A DNA stretch of 64,000 nt. Origin: Bacteroidota bacterium. Lineage in GTDB: Bacteria; Bacteroidota; Bacteroidia; UKL13-3. Location: contig JAZKBU010000001.1 in the NCBI GenBank assembly GCA_040388375.1, positions 417,247 through 481,246 of the forward strand, written 5' to 3'. The position numbers and the translations under genes are program-made. This document shows positions 1 through 9,825 of the stretch, one piece after another (within the stretch, counting starts at the first letter, position 1; each line of letters begins with the position of its first letter). Under the pieces are notes generated by a model. That model worked only from the letters and a program-made list of their open reading frames with translations. It did not search any database and was not told the DNA's origin.

Positions 1-1225
1 TAAATGTAGTAACACATACTACAGGACCAAATATTTCTTCTTGGAACACACGCATTTTATTGTGCCCTTTTAAAATGGTTGGTTGTATATAATAACCTCC
101 ACCTTCTTCGCCACTTAGTTTTTGTAAATCACCACCCACTAATACTTCTGCGCCTTCTTCTTTTCCTATTTTAATATACGATAAAATTTTCTCGTACTGA
201 TCGTTAGAAGCTTGTGCACCCATCATAACGGTTCCGTCTAACGGGTTACCCATTTTTATGGCTTTTACTCTTTCAATAACACGGGTCATAAATTTATCGT
301 AGATGCTTTCGTGTACCAAAATACGCGATGGGCAGGTACATACTTCACCCTGGTTTAAAGCAAACATCACAGCGCCTTCAATGGCTTTATCAAAAAAATC
401 ATCATCGGCATCGGCTACTGACGGAAAAAATATATTAGGCGATTTACCACCTAATTCCATCGTTACAGGAATAATGTTTTCCGAAGCATATTGCATAATT
501 AAACGACCTGTAGTGGTTTCGCCTGTAAAAGCTATTTTAGCTACACGTGGTGAAGTAGCCAATGGCTTGCCTGCTTCCGGACCAAAACCTGTTACTATAT
601 TCAATACACCCGCGGGTAAAATATCGGCAATCAGTTCCATTAATACAATAATAGAAGTAGGTGTTTGCTCAGCAGGTTTAACTACTACAGTACAACCTGC
701 AGCTAAAGCCGGAGCCATTTTCCATGAAGCCATTAACAAAGGAAAATTCCAGGGAATAATCTGGCCAACTACACCCAATGGTTCGTGCAAATTAATACTT
801 ACAGTATGTTCATCGTGTTCTGAAATAGTACCTTCTTCGGCACGTAATACACCTGCAAAATAACGGAAGTGGTCTATACACAATGGCAAATCGGCCGCAC
901 GTGTTTCGCGGATGGCTTTACCATTATCTATGGTTTCTATGGTTGCCAAATACTCTAAGTTATCTTCCATAACCTGCGCAATTTTTAACAACACACCACT
1001 GCGGCTTGCTACTGATGTTTTGCTCCATGATGGAAATGCAGCATGAGCTGCATCTAAAGCTGCATCTATATCTTCTTTTGTCCCTCGGGCAGCTTGGGTA
1101 AATACTTTTCCATCTATAGGTGAGTAGTTATCAAAATACTCTCCTTTAACAGGAGCTACAAATTTGCCACCAATGAAATGATCGTATCTGGCTTTAAATG
1201 CCGGACGTTTTGCTAATGTTGTCAT
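1..1225 (-). CDS. Aldehyde dehydrogenase, AldB/ExaC-like (3' end beyond window)
   Basis: NAD(P)-dependent aldehyde dehydrogenase oxidising an aldehyde to the carboxylate in the cytosol. Reading the minus strand gives an ALDH chain of about 408 residues before the left edge cuts it; the family is usually about 500. Visible motifs are GQIIPWNFP (Rossmann/active-site Asn), PVTMELGGK (general-base Glu) and LNQGEVCTC (catalytic Cys). The [11 protein letters not shown] form is typical of the acetaldehyde/ExaC-AldB subgroup, so a short-chain alcohol or aldehyde substrate is an inference. The ATG at 1225 begins [10 protein letters not shown]. It is divergent from an AraC regulator, with a direct-repeat operator between them, so substrate-induced control is likely. 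Confidence 0.9.
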   Translation of the reverse strand, partial: MTTLAKRPAFKARYDHFIGGKFVAPVKGEYFDNYSPIDGKVFTQAARGTKEDIDAALDAAHAAFPSWSKTSVASRSGVLLKIAQVMEDNLEYLATIETIDNGKAIRETRAADLPLCIDHFRYFAGVLRAEEGTISEHDEHTVSINLHEPLGVVGQIIPWNFPLLMASWKMAPALAAGCTVVVKPAEQTPTSIIVLMELIADILPAGVLNIVTGFGPEAGKPLATSPRVAKIAFTGETTTGRLIMQYASENIIPVTMELGGKSPNIFFPSVADADDDFFDKAIEGAVMFALNQGEVCTCPSRILVHESIYDKFMTRVIERVKAIKMGNPLDGTVMMGAQASNDQYEKILSYIKIGKEEGAEVLVGGDLQKLSGEEGGGYYIQPTILKGHNKMRVFQEEIFGPVVCVTTF

Positions 1226-1279
1226 AATAATTTTATGTTTATGGAACACGAACATAGAAGTTGCTCTTATACAAGTGAT

Positions 1280-1316
1280 AGTACAATCCTATCATTTAGT
1301 AGCACAATTGTATCAT
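1280..1316. promoter_or_regulatory. Candidate AraC-type operator: two direct repeats 21 bp apart
   Basis: Two 16-bp copies, AGTACAATCCTATCAT (1280-1295) and AGCACAATTGTATCAT (1301-1316), match at 13 of 16 positions. They are in the same orientation with a start-to-start distance of 21 bp, two helical turns. This is the geometry of AraC-family half-sites. The second copy ends on the first base of a TACCTTTG -7-like element. It lies in the divergent gap between the aldehyde dehydrogenase and the AraC regulator gene. Confidence 0.6.
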
Positions 1317-1323
1317 ACCTTTG
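1316..1323 (+). promoter_or_regulatory. -7 element of the AraC gene promoter (TACCTTTG)
   Basis: Perfect match to the Bacteroidota -7 consensus TAnnTTTG, 71 bases before the AraC start. No TTG is present at the expected -33 spacing; that position is occupied by the direct-repeat operator, which fits an activator-dependent promoter. The assignment is by motif only. Confidence 0.4.
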
Positions 1324-1394
1324 TCATAAGCTATAAAATATTTGCACTTAGCTACTATTATGCTATGTTTGATTGAACAAATAAAAAGGCAGCA

Positions 1395-2312
1395 ATGAAA
1401 TACCATGTAAATCCGGTTGCACTATCAAACGAATCACAATTAAAAACATTGATTGAAAACCGAACAGCCTACTCATTAGCGCAATGTGAGCTGAACGTTT
1501 TTGAAACACACAGGTCTTCATTCAGTGTACCACTTACTTTTAACAGCCTTGTTATAACGAGTATGTTAAGGGGCAAAAAAATTATGCATTTGTTTGATGA
1601 AAAAGGCTTTGATTATTTACCGGGCGAAAGTGTAATTGTACCTGCTGATGTTACCATGCGTATAGACTTTCCGGAAGCAGATGCAGGTAACCCTACACAG
1701 TGTACGGCACTGGCTATTGATAGTTCACATATTGACAATACTATTCATTACTTAAACGAAAGTTTCCCAAAAGAAAACGGTTCACAGCCGTGGCAATTGA
1801 ACTACAACCAATACCATTATTTTAACAACGAAGCCATTGCTTTACTCACCAATAAACTAATAGCTATTTGTACCAGCAGTAAACTGAATAAAGATATTTT
1901 TGCTGATTTAACTTTAAAAGAATTATTGGTTAGCATTATGCAGAACCAAAATTTAAACCACCTGAGCAATGCCACCTATGTTAATAATAATCCACTGGCA
2001 TCTATTATGGGTTATATCAGGAATAATATTCATGAAAAATTTCAAATAGAAAATTTAAGCAGTAAAGCCTGTATGAGTAAAGCTACTTTTTACCGGGTTT
2101 TTAAAAGAGAGTTAGGTATAAGTCCGCTGGAGTATATATTTAACGAAAAGGTTAACAGAGCTAAAGAGATGCTTAAAAACCCCACCCTGAAAATTGCGAC
2201 CATTAGCGATGAACTGGGATTTTCGGATGCCAATTATTTTATACGTGTATTTAAAAAAATGGAAGGTATAACACCCAACCAATATCGCTTAAATATACTT
2301 GCTGCCAACTAA
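1395..2312 (+). CDS. AraC-family transcriptional regulator
   Basis: DNA-binding regulator of 305 residues. The N-terminal ~200 residues form a cupin-like sensor of the AraC-binding type. The C-terminal ~100 residues carry two helix-turn-helix motifs: LSSKACMSKATFYRVFKREL, and near the end ISDELGFSDANYFIRVFKK followed by GITPNQYR, the standard AraC signature. The start is an ATG preceded by AT-rich sequence. Because it is divergent from the aldehyde dehydrogenase with a two-half-site operator between, it most likely senses an aldehyde or alcohol and controls that gene and itself. The effector cannot be read from sequence. Confidence 0.88.
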   Translation: MKYHVNPVALSNESQLKTLIENRTAYSLAQCELNVFETHRSSFSVPLTFNSLVITSMLRGKKIMHLFDEKGFDYLPGESVIVPADVTMRIDFPEADAGNPTQCTALAIDSSHIDNTIHYLNESFPKENGSQPWQLNYNQYHYFNNEAIALLTNKLIAICTSSKLNKDIFADLTLKELLVSIMQNQNLNHLSNATYVNNNPLASIMGYIRNNIHEKFQIENLSSKACMSKATFYRVFKRELGISPLEYIFNEKVNRAKEMLKNPTLKIATISDELGFSDANYFIRVFKKMEGITPNQYRLNILAAN

Positions 2313-2497
2313 ACCGTTTTAGTTTTATCTCCTTGCAAGAATCCTTCCTTGCCAAAGCCAAAACCTGCCATCAGTTTTAAACGCCAACTGTTGGGTATGT
2401 AAGCCACTTGCAAAACAAATAAGGTAATTTTAATCAAATAGTTCGAATATATACTGTTGTGCACTAATATTGCAGCGCAAAACAGCAAAATCAACAC

Positions 2498-4912
2498 ATG
2501 AATTTTACTTTAAAATCAATCCTGATTTATTCCTTTCTAAGCATTGTAAGCCTTTCGGTTTTTGCCCAGCAAAAATCGGTTTTAAGCGGTTACATACGCG
2601 ATAACAAAACAGGTGAAGAACTTATTGGCGTTTCGGTACTTATTAAAGAAAATGGCAAAGGGGCTATAACCAATGAGTATGGTTTTTTCTCTTTAACGTT
2701 GCCTCCGGCTACTTATACCGTAAGTGTAAAATACTTAGGCTACACTACGGTTACGCAAACCATTGACTTAAGCACCAGCCAAAAATTGAATCTGGAACTA
2801 GCTCCCCAAAACAAAGAGCTTAAAACGGTTAATATTACCAGCGAGAAAAAAGACGAGAATCTTAAAACAACCGAAATGTCTACTAACAAGTTAGACATGA
2901 AAACCATCAGCAAAATTCCTGCCTTGTTAGGCGAGGTTGATTTGGTAAGAAGCATACAGTTACTACCCGGTGTAAGTACTGTGGGCGAAGGCGCTTCCGG
3001 CTTCAATGTACGTGGTGGAAGTATTGACCAGAATTTAATTTTATTGGATGAAGCACCTGTATATAACTCATCTCATTTATTCGGTTTCTTCTCTGTATTT
3101 AATCCTGATGCGGTTAAAGATGTTAAACTATTCAAGGGCGGAATCAATGCAAAATATGGTGGACGTTTATCATCTATTTTAGATGTACGTTTAAAAGAAG
3201 GAAACAAAAAACACTTTGCCGCACAAGGTGGTATTGGCTTAATATTTTCGCGCTTAACATTAGAAGGGCCAATTAAAAAAGGCAAAGGCTCTTACATTAT
3301 TGCAGGCCGCAGAAGTTATGGCGATGTATTGGCTACTCCTTTTTTAGCGGGCAATGCCGACTTTAAAGGTTTTCAGTTATACTTTTACGACTTAACCGTA
3401 AAAGGCAATTATAGCCTGAGCGAAAAAGACAAAGTATATCTTTCAGGCTATATGGGTAGGGATGTTTTTGGCGTAGCTTCATTTGGTTTTAACTGGGGTA
3501 ACCAAACTTTAACTGCCCGTTGGAACCATATATTCAGCGATAAATTATTTAGCAACACAACAGCCTTTTACAGTAATTACGACTATGGAATTGGCACTGA
3601 TAATATTGGCGCCAGAGAAGCTTTTAAATGGACTTCGCGTATTATTAACTACAGTTTAAAACAAGATTTTACCTGGTATCTCAACAGTAAAAACACCATT
3701 AATTTTGGCGGACAAAGTATATTCTACCAATTTCAACCGGCTAACGCAAGTTTTGTAAGTGGTGGTATCAGGCAGGATATTAATTTGCCTTACAAATACG
3801 CTTTGGAAAATGCTTTGTATGCTTCAAATGATCAGGTAATCAATAGCCGCATATCATTGAGCTATGGTTTGCGTTTTTCTACCTTCCATTACTTAGGTAA
3901 AGGCGTACGCCAAAATTATGGCGAAGGTTTTACCAGCTTCGGCCGTGAATATATCAGCAGCCAATCGTTCAACGATTTTGAATCTATTCAAAACTATTTT
4001 AACTTAGAACCAAGAGCCGCTGTAAAGTATGAGTTGAATGCAACAAGCAGCTTAAAAGCAAGCTATATGCGTACTACGCAGTATGTGCATTTAATATCAA
4101 ACACAGCTGCTTCTATTCCTTTAGATGTATGGACACCAAGTACCAATAATATCAAGCCACAACTTTCTGATCAGGTAGCCATTGGTTATTTTAAAAACTT
4201 TGGCAGCACTAAAAACGATTACGAAACTTCGGTAGAGGCTTATTATAAAACCATGCAAAATCAAATTGACTATGTAGACGGAGCTGACTTATTATTAAAC
4301 CCTTATTTAGAAGGGCAAATACTAAGTGGCAAAGGCAGGGCTTATGGTTTAGAGTTTTTTGTGAAGAAGAATACTGGCCGCTTAACCGGTTTTATAAGCT
4401 ATACATTGGCACGTACCGAGCGCCAGGTTGATAGAATAAACAATAACGATTGGTACCCTACCCGTTTTGATAAATTACATAATTTAAACTTAGTGGTAAG
4501 TTACGATTTAACCAAACGTTGGACCATTAACACAAATCTGGTATATGGCAGTGGAACACCCGTAAACTTACCTACCAATGCGTTTGTTTTTGAAGGTTAT
4601 CAGGTGCCGCATAATCCGGCAGCACCCCGAAACAATATTCGTATACCTGACTTTTTCAGAATTGATTTAACGGCTACCGTAAAAAGTAAAGACCGCAAGC
4701 AACCGGATATAATGCCTACCAACTTTTTTAAACGAATGAAATACACCTACGAGTGGGAAATAGTATTTGGGGTATATAACCTGTTGGGTAAACGAAATGC
4801 CTTTGCGGTGTATCCACGTATCAATGACAAGTCGCCAGCCATTACAGAATTGGTTCAATTCTCATTGTTTGCGGTACCTATACCGGCCTTTACTTACAAT
4901 TTTAAATTTTAA
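2498..4912 (+). CDS. TonB-dependent outer-membrane receptor with carboxypeptidase-like N-domain
   Basis: Outer-membrane active transporter, 804 residues. Order: signal peptide ending near VFAQ (residue ~24), a CarboxypepD_reg-like Ig domain (about 28-110, GYIRDNKTGEELIGVSV), a plug domain (about 130-230, with GFNVRGGSIDQNLILLDEAP), then a beta-barrel to the C-terminal aromatic residue (FTYNFKF). No SusD gene follows. A DUF4249 lipoprotein gene starts 36 bp downstream, a pairing seen again at 46-49 kb. The ligand is unknown; peptide, siderophore or glycan are all possible. It relies on ExbB/ExbD, encoded here at 26.8-27.9 kb, for energy. Confidence 0.9.
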   Translation: MNFTLKSILIYSFLSIVSLSVFAQQKSVLSGYIRDNKTGEELIGVSVLIKENGKGAITNEYGFFSLTLPPATYTVSVKYLGYTTVTQTIDLSTSQKLNLELAPQNKELKTVNITSEKKDENLKTTEMSTNKLDMKTISKIPALLGEVDLVRSIQLLPGVSTVGEGASGFNVRGGSIDQNLILLDEAPVYNSSHLFGFFSVFNPDAVKDVKLFKGGINAKYGGRLSSILDVRLKEGNKKHFAAQGGIGLIFSRLTLEGPIKKGKGSYIIAGRRSYGDVLATPFLAGNADFKGFQLYFYDLTVKGNYSLSEKDKVYLSGYMGRDVFGVASFGFNWGNQTLTARWNHIFSDKLFSNTTAFYSNYDYGIGTDNIGAREAFKWTSRIINYSLKQDFTWYLNSKNTINFGGQSIFYQFQPANASFVSGGIRQDINLPYKYALENALYASNDQVINSRISLSYGLRFSTFHYLGKGVRQNYGEGFTSFGREYISSQSFNDFESIQNYFNLEPRAAVKYELNATSSLKASYMRTTQYVHLISNTAASIPLDVWTPSTNNIKPQLSDQVAIGYFKNFGSTKNDYETSVEAYYKTMQNQIDYVDGADLLLNPYLEGQILSGKGRAYGLEFFVKKNTGRLTGFISYTLARTERQVDRINNNDWYPTRFDKLHNLNLVVSYDLTKRWTINTNLVYGSGTPVNLPTNAFVFEGYQVPHNPAAPRNNIRIPDFFRIDLTATVKSKDRKQPDIMPTNFFKRMKYTYEWEIVFGVYNLLGKRNAFAVYPRINDKSPAITELVQFSLFAVPIPAFTYNFKF

Positions 4913-4948
4913 TATTTTATAGTTAAACCTTATTATAAAAATTAACAC

Positions 4949-5995
4949 ATGAAAACATTCCATAAAATATATATAGTGCTATTATTAACCATTACAACAC
5001 TGAGCAGTTGTATTGATAAAATTGATATAGACGCAGGTAAAGGCGAAAGCCAATATGTAATAGAAGGTCAAATAATATATGACCCTTTAGACCCGGCCAA
5101 GCTGATAAAAGATACCATTAAAATAAGCAAATCGATTGGTTATACAGAGAACGGACAAGTACCAAAAATCAACAATGCAACTGTAGTTATTATTGACTCA
5201 ACAGCAGGTTCGTTTTTTGTTGATACCTGTGTAAGCATTGGCAACGGTAATTATATTCCAAACAAAATAATACCACAACCTAACCACTCTTATTTGTTAT
5301 TAGTTCGTTTACCTGAAGGCGATACCGTTATTTCTTATTCAAAAATTAACCGTCCTTGTGTATTTTACAAAGACAGTATTTATACTACCATATTAAATGA
5401 TGAAAGCCTTGGCAGAACAGGACCTGGCGGGCCTTTAAAATCAGGCTGGGGTTATGTGGAAATGAAAGTAATTGACCCTGCAGGTTTAGGCGATAGTTAC
5501 CGATTGAAATATTATGTAAAACGCAACCCGGTAGCAACCAATCCATACTTTGCTGAGAGTGGAGGTTTCACGGGTTGGACTTTTTATAACAAAGTAAATA
5601 ACTTAGTTATCGTAAGTGAATCAAACAGTGCTGATAATTCGCCTAACTCGCAGTTAGAAAAAGAAGCCGTTTTCAATTTCCCTGTTGCACGTTCTATCAA
5701 TACTGTTGAAGATGATGTAATGAAACGCCCAGCCTTTTACCCGGGCGACTCTATAAAGGTTGAAGTGTATAGCATTACCAAAGAAAATCTATTCTTTTAT
5801 GCACGTATGAAAACAGAATTGACCAATGGAACTGGTGGCGGATTTTCAGGTTTGTTTGCTACACCGGTATCAAACGTTCCTTCCAATATATTTCCTTTCG
5901 GTCAATCAAAAATTAAAGTACTGGGTTGGTTTGGCGCATCGCATAAAGTAACGCAGGCTACGCAAATGACTAATTTCAATTTCGACATCCGGTAA
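4949..5995 (+). CDS. DUF4249 family outer-membrane lipoprotein
   Basis: 348-residue lipoprotein of the DUF4249 family, known as a partner gene of TonB-dependent receptors in Bacteroidota. The signal sequence ends in a lipobox (TTLSSC, Cys about residue 21). The body starts with a beta-rich segment (QYVIEGQIIYD) and has the family feature of a late conserved region around SITKENLFFYARMKTEL and GGGFSGLFATPVSNVPSNI. It forms an operon with the receptor just upstream (36-bp gap) and ends at a strong bidirectional terminator. It is likely a surface or periplasmic accessory to the receptor; the molecular function is unknown. A paralogue is at 46513-47331. Confidence 0.8.
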   Translation: MKTFHKIYIVLLLTITTLSSCIDKIDIDAGKGESQYVIEGQIIYDPLDPAKLIKDTIKISKSIGYTENGQVPKINNATVVIIDSTAGSFFVDTCVSIGNGNYIPNKIIPQPNHSYLLLVRLPEGDTVISYSKINRPCVFYKDSIYTTILNDESLGRTGPGGPLKSGWGYVEMKVIDPAGLGDSYRLKYYVKRNPVATNPYFAESGGFTGWTFYNKVNNLVIVSESNSADNSPNSQLEKEAVFNFPVARSINTVEDDVMKRPAFYPGDSIKVEVYSITKENLFFYARMKTELTNGTGGGFSGLFATPVSNVPSNIFPFGQSKIKVLGWFGASHKVTQATQMTNFNFDIR

Positions 5996-6016
5996 ACATC
6001 AAAAATACCAATAATA

Positions 6017-6053
6017 AAAAAGGCTATAAGTTTTACAACTTATAGCCTTTTTT
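6017..6053. terminator. Bidirectional intrinsic terminator
   Basis: Perfect inverted repeat AAAAAGGCTATAAGTT / AACTTATAGCCTTTTT with a 4-base loop, flanked by A and T tracts. It sits between the converging DUF4249 gene (+) and the outer-membrane barrel gene (-) and can serve both. Confidence 0.85.
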
Positions 6054-6055
6054 AT

Positions 6056-7240
6056 TTAAAATGCTTCGTTCATGGTAAAGTAAAAACCTTGTATATTGTT
6101 TTCTCCCCGCCCGTAATCAATACGCACGTTTACATGCTCTCGTCTGATGGCTAAAAACCGGAAACCAATTCCATAATTAGGTTTTATGTTCTCAAATAAA
6201 ACAGAAGTAGTATTGCCTACATTGCCAAAGCCACCAAAAAAAGTAAGAGATATAGGACCCCATACTTTTTTGCGTAACTCCGCTTGAAAAGCCATAGAGT
6301 TTTTATCTCTGTAACGACCATTGTAATAACCCCTCATGTATGCATCGCTGCCAATAGTAGCCAATTGCTTAAAAGGAATATCGCCATCGTTAAAACTACC
6401 ATAGGCCTGTAAGGCTAAAATATTTTCTTTCCATAGCTTTATATAATTACGTGCATCAATGGTTATATTGTTATAGGTATAATCACTGCCCAAAGCTTTT
6501 GCATTAAACAAATTAGTTATATCAATAAAATGGCCTTTGGTGGGGAAATATATTTTATCGCGGTTATCCAAACTCAACACCAAACCCGCACCTGAAGTAA
6601 AGCTTCCGTTGTTACCCAATATACCGGGTGAAGTGAACAAACCATTACCCTTGAAATCAAAATTATTTATCTGGTTGGCTTCGTACTGCAAGCCTACATA
6701 CATACCTTTTAATACTTGCTTAGTAGCACGCAATTGCAGCCTGTTTTGTGCATAATCATACAGTGCTTTATTGGCCTCTGCGGTGTTATTACCAATGCCC
6801 CAAAAGTATTCGTTAAACTTCCTGTAAGTATAAATGGCTTTTATATTGTATCGGTTGTTTTTAGTAAAAATATCGATGTACGGACGCACACTGTATTGGC
6901 CCAACTCTGTTGTTTGCCCATTCAACCTGATTAAGGAAGGGCGCGTATTGCTATCGTTGCTATACCTGTACAAATAAACCAAACTCAGCCCCAATTGCCA
7001 ACCCGTTTCAGGGTATACACCCCAAATGGGTAATGCAAAAAACGAACTTTTTTTAGGCTTGCTTGAATCGCCTTCCAACTTATCGTAAATCTTATTGATA
7101 TAGTTTTCCAGCTTTGATTGCGCTTGAACAGAATGTTGCACAAACAATACAAAAAAGAGTAGAAAAATTATCCGTGAGAAACGGTTTGTATTACCTGTTT
7201 TTTTATTGACCACCAACGCAAATATAAAATTTATAACCAC
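6056..7240 (-). CDS. BamA/TamA-like outer-membrane beta-barrel protein
   Basis: Predicted outer-membrane barrel of the bacterial surface antigen (D15/BamA/TamA) superfamily, about 394 residues. A hydrophobic signal segment ends at SVQAQ (near residue 41). The rest is alternating beta strands with the family-like C-terminal pieces GSDAYMRGYYNGRYRDKN and YGIGFRFLAIRREHVNVRID and a terminal aromatic residue (MNEAF). POTRA domains are absent, unlike true BamA. No ATG precedes the signal peptide: the furthest start is GTG at 7240, and TTG/GTG at 7216/7213 are alternatives, so the N-terminus is uncertain. It overlaps the upstream DUF4421 gene by about 10 bp, so the two are co-transcribed. Confidence 0.75.
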   Translation of the reverse strand: MVINFIFALVVNKKTGNTNRFSRIIFLLFFVLFVQHSVQAQSKLENYINKIYDKLEGDSSKPKKSSFFALPIWGVYPETGWQLGLSLVYLYRYSNDSNTRPSLIRLNGQTTELGQYSVRPYIDIFTKNNRYNIKAIYTYRKFNEYFWGIGNNTAEANKALYDYAQNRLQLRATKQVLKGMYVGLQYEANQINNFDFKGNGLFTSPGILGNNGSFTSGAGLVLSLDNRDKIYFPTKGHFIDITNLFNAKALGSDYTYNNITIDARNYIKLWKENILALQAYGSFNDGDIPFKQLATIGSDAYMRGYYNGRYRDKNSMAFQAELRKKVWGPISLTFFGGFGNVGNTTSVLFENIKPNYGIGFRFLAIRREHVNVRIDYGRGENNIQGFYFTMNEAF

Positions 7241-8274
7241 TTAATTTTGGGTATCAATCTGTAAAACCGATAGCCTATATTAAATCCAAAACTGGTTGAT
7301 TGAAAGGCCACAAAATTAGGATAACCAAAAGCATTTAAGCTGGCATCGTAATTCACAAACACATTCCAGAAATATTGGTCGCCATTCCTACCCATCGAAA
7401 GTTTTGCGTGCGTATCCGCATCAAAGTTTATTCCTTTCTTCGTTGTGGTAGGATTCACCACCATAAAAGAGGCTAATCCCAAGCCTAAAAAAGCCGAAGG
7501 AGAAATAAACCAAGTGCCACCTTTAAAACAAAAATTATAGGCATAACCCGGCCTGAAATTAATATGCCATAAGCGCAAATGATTCATCTGGCTTAACTCG
7601 CCATAATTCTGCTTTGAGTCAATATTGGGAGGTATTAATGAGGAGTCTGCCTGGATAGATTTAAAACCCAGGTTACACATCATTAACATGGCCCCTGACG
7701 ACTTACGCTGGAACTCGGCCATAGACAAAGCACTGCGGTAAGAAAACTTGCGGTGGTTAAAGTTATAAAATAAGTTTAAGCCATTTGCCAATATTTTTAC
7801 ATCGGGCCGTATTGATAAATTGGTATCAACCCCCAAAGTACGGTATATACCGCTAAAGGAGCGTGAGTATATTTCTCCTCCCCAGCGCGACTGGTAGTAA
7901 CTGAATGAGAAGTCGTAAAAGTTGGTTCGCCCAAAAGTTTTTTCATCGCCATTGGTACCCGGTACCTGCACACCTAATGACACTGTAAAATATTTTAAAC
8001 CCAAGCTCACCCCTGTTTGCCAGCTTAAGTTAGGCGACAGTTTTAACAGCTCGCGCGAGTTACTGAAGCGTGGCGGATTGATATAAAAATCGAAATTATT
8101 TAGCCAAGAGTTTAACTGAATATTATAAGGCCGATAAAACTGCGCTATATAGTTGGTGTCTTTTTTTTGCGCATAACTGTTATAGCTGCTTAGCAAACCA
8201 AACAACAAAATAAAAACCCTAAAAAGGAGTTTGAACCGGTAAATCAAAACGTAATTTTCAGGGTTTTTGTTCAT
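7231..8274 (-). CDS. DUF4421 family protein, probable outer-membrane barrel
   Basis: 347 residues with a signal peptide ending around NSYAQ (residue 36), then a beta-rich chain with many aromatic and glycine residues and a basic-hydrophobic C-terminus (FNIGYRFYRLIPKIKWL). Length and the early segment (LNSWLNNFDFYINPP, then LSPNLSWQTGVSLGLKY) fit the DUF4421 family of Bacteroidota, which has no assigned function. It lies between asnS (27 bp upstream) and the BamA-like gene (10-bp overlap). A membrane or envelope role is inferred from composition only. Confidence 0.65.
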   Translation of the reverse strand: MNKNPENYVLIYRFKLLFRVFILLFGLLSSYNSYAQKKDTNYIAQFYRPYNIQLNSWLNNFDFYINPPRFSNSRELLKLSPNLSWQTGVSLGLKYFTVSLGVQVPGTNGDEKTFGRTNFYDFSFSYYQSRWGGEIYSRSFSGIYRTLGVDTNLSIRPDVKILANGLNLFYNFNHRKFSYRSALSMAEFQRKSSGAMLMMCNLGFKSIQADSSLIPPNIDSKQNYGELSQMNHLRLWHINFRPGYAYNFCFKGGTWFISPSAFLGLGLASFMVVNPTTTKKGINFDADTHAKLSMGRNGDQYFWNVFVNYDASLNAFGYPNFVAFQSTSFGFNIGYRFYRLIPKIKWL

Positions 8275-8301
8275 GTATAAATACTAAAACTATTCAAGGT
8301 A

Positions 8302-9825
8302 TTAAGGTAATAAACGTCCGTACATTCTAGGGAACGGAATACTTTCGCGTACATGTGGTAATTTACATACCCATGCTACTAAACGCTCCAAGCCTAAACC
8401 AAAGCCTGCATGCGGTACACTTCCGTATCTGCGTAAATCCAAATACCATTCAAATACTTCCATTGGTAATTGGTGTTCGTTTATTTTATCGGTTAATAAA
8501 TTAACATCTGTTTCACGTTCGCCACCACCAACTATTTCGCCATAGCCTTCCGGAGCCAAAACATCAACCCCCCGTGCAAAATTAGCGTTGTTAGGATCGC
8601 GTTTTAAGTAAAATGCTTTTACCTCGTGAGGCCAGTTATAAACCATTACGGGTACACTGAACAAACGTGTTAATACTGTTTCATCGCTACCACCAAAATC
8701 GTTTCCATACTCAAAGTTACGTGCTGAATTTAACCAGCCCGGAATATTGCGTGCTTCTTCTTCTAAGTCTTTTAACTCTTGTTTTAGTTTATCAATTTTA
8801 GCTTGGTTAAAACCTATCTCACCCTTTTTCATACCGGGTGTTTTAATTTTTTCTTCGCGCTCTGTAATCTCTGCGTTGGCTTCTACAATTTTTGCTTCTA
8901 CCGCAGCTAAGTCAGCTTCTAGGGTTTTAATAGAGTTCATGCCATCTACATCCTTTTCGCCTTTTATAATGCTTACGGCTTCATCGTATGTTAAACGTGG
9001 AAATACCTGTGTTATGTTTTTTAACACGGTGGTATCGCGGCCAATAATAGCCAACTCGTTTTCACAATTAGCTAAAACCTCACCTACTACGGTGCGTAAA
9101 AAGTCTTCAATCAAATCCATGTTCTGGAAAATATCAAAGAAAACCATCTCCGGTTCTATCATCCAAAACTCAGATAAATGCCTGCGTGTTTTCGATTTTT
9201 CCGCTCTGAATGTTGGGCCAAACGTATAAATTTTGCCCATGGCAAAAGCCATTGCCTCGCCATATAACTGGCCGCTTTGGCTCAAATAGGCAGGGTCGCC
9301 ATAAAAATCGGTTTCAAATAAATTAGAAGTTCCTTCTGAAGCATTACCTGTAAACAAAGGTGCATCCATTTGTACAAAACCTTGCTTTTGGAAAAAATTA
9401 TGAATGGCATAAATCAACTGATTTCTTATTTTCATAATAGCCCATTGGCGTTGGCTACGTAGCCACAAGTGGCGTTTATCCATTAAAAAATCAACCCCAT
9501 GTTCTTTTTTCGAAATAGGATATTCTTCTGCTATAGCTATAATGTTTAAGTCGCTTACCTGCACTTCAAAACCACCCATTTGTTTTTCGTCCATGCGTAT
9601 AGTTCCGGTTACTTCAATGGCTGTTTCCAATGTAATATTTTTACATTTTTCAAAAACCTCTGCACTTACCGTTTCTGCGCTTACCACGCATTGGCACCAA
9701 CCGGTTCCATCGCGCAATACAATAAAATATATTCCTTTACTATCCCTGCGATTGCTGGCCCAGCCCTTTAATGTTACCTGTTGGCCTTCGTAGTTTTTTA
9801 AATCTTTAACTAAAAATTGCTGCAT
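8302..9825 (-). CDS. asnS: Asparagine--tRNA ligase
   Basis: Class II aminoacyl-tRNA synthetase charging tRNA-Asn, cytosolic, 507 residues. An N-terminal OB-fold anticodon-binding domain (about 15-100; VTLKGWASNRRDSKGIYF) is followed by the class II catalytic core with motif 2 (TFRAEKSKTRRHLSEF, about 205-220) and motif 3 (GFGLGLERLV near the C-terminus). Relative to the ~466-residue E. coli enzyme there is an inserted charged, coiled-coil-like stretch at about residues 300-368 (LEADLAAVEAKIVEANAEI... KLKQELKDLEEEA) between motifs 2 and 3. It is the first gene of an asnS-DUF4421-barrel gene string. Confidence 0.96.
   Translation of the reverse strand: MQQFLVKDLKNYEGQQVTLKGWASNRRDSKGIYFIVLRDGTGWCQCVVSAETVSAEVFEKCKNITLETAIEVTGTIRMDEKQMGGFEVQVSDLNIIAIAEEYPISKKEHGVDFLMDKRHLWLRSQRQWAIMKIRNQLIYAIHNFFQKQGFVQMDAPLFTGNASEGTSNLFETDFYGDPAYLSQSGQLYGEAMAFAMGKIYTFGPTFRAEKSKTRRHLSEFWMIEPEMVFFDIFQNMDLIEDFLRTVVGEVLANCENELAIIGRDTTVLKNITQVFPRLTYDEAVSIIKGEKDVDGMNSIKTLEADLAAVEAKIVEANAEITEREEKIKTPGMKKGEIGFNQAKIDKLKQELKDLEEEARNIPGWLNSARNFEYGNDFGGSDETVLTRLFSVPVMVYNWPHEVKAFYLKRDPNNANFARGVDVLAPEGYGEIVGGGERETDVNLLTDKINEHQLPMEVFEWYLDLRRYGSVPHAGFGLGLERLVAWVCKLPHVRESIPFPRMYGRLLP

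Noticed and set aside
303..863. Plus-strand open frame of 186 residues
   Set aside because: It is the antisense shadow of the aldehyde dehydrogenase, whose catalytic motifs are on the minus strand.
2309..2497. Minus-strand 62-residue open frame between the AraC and TonB receptor genes
   Set aside because: It occupies the receptor's promoter region and has no recognisable family or start signals.
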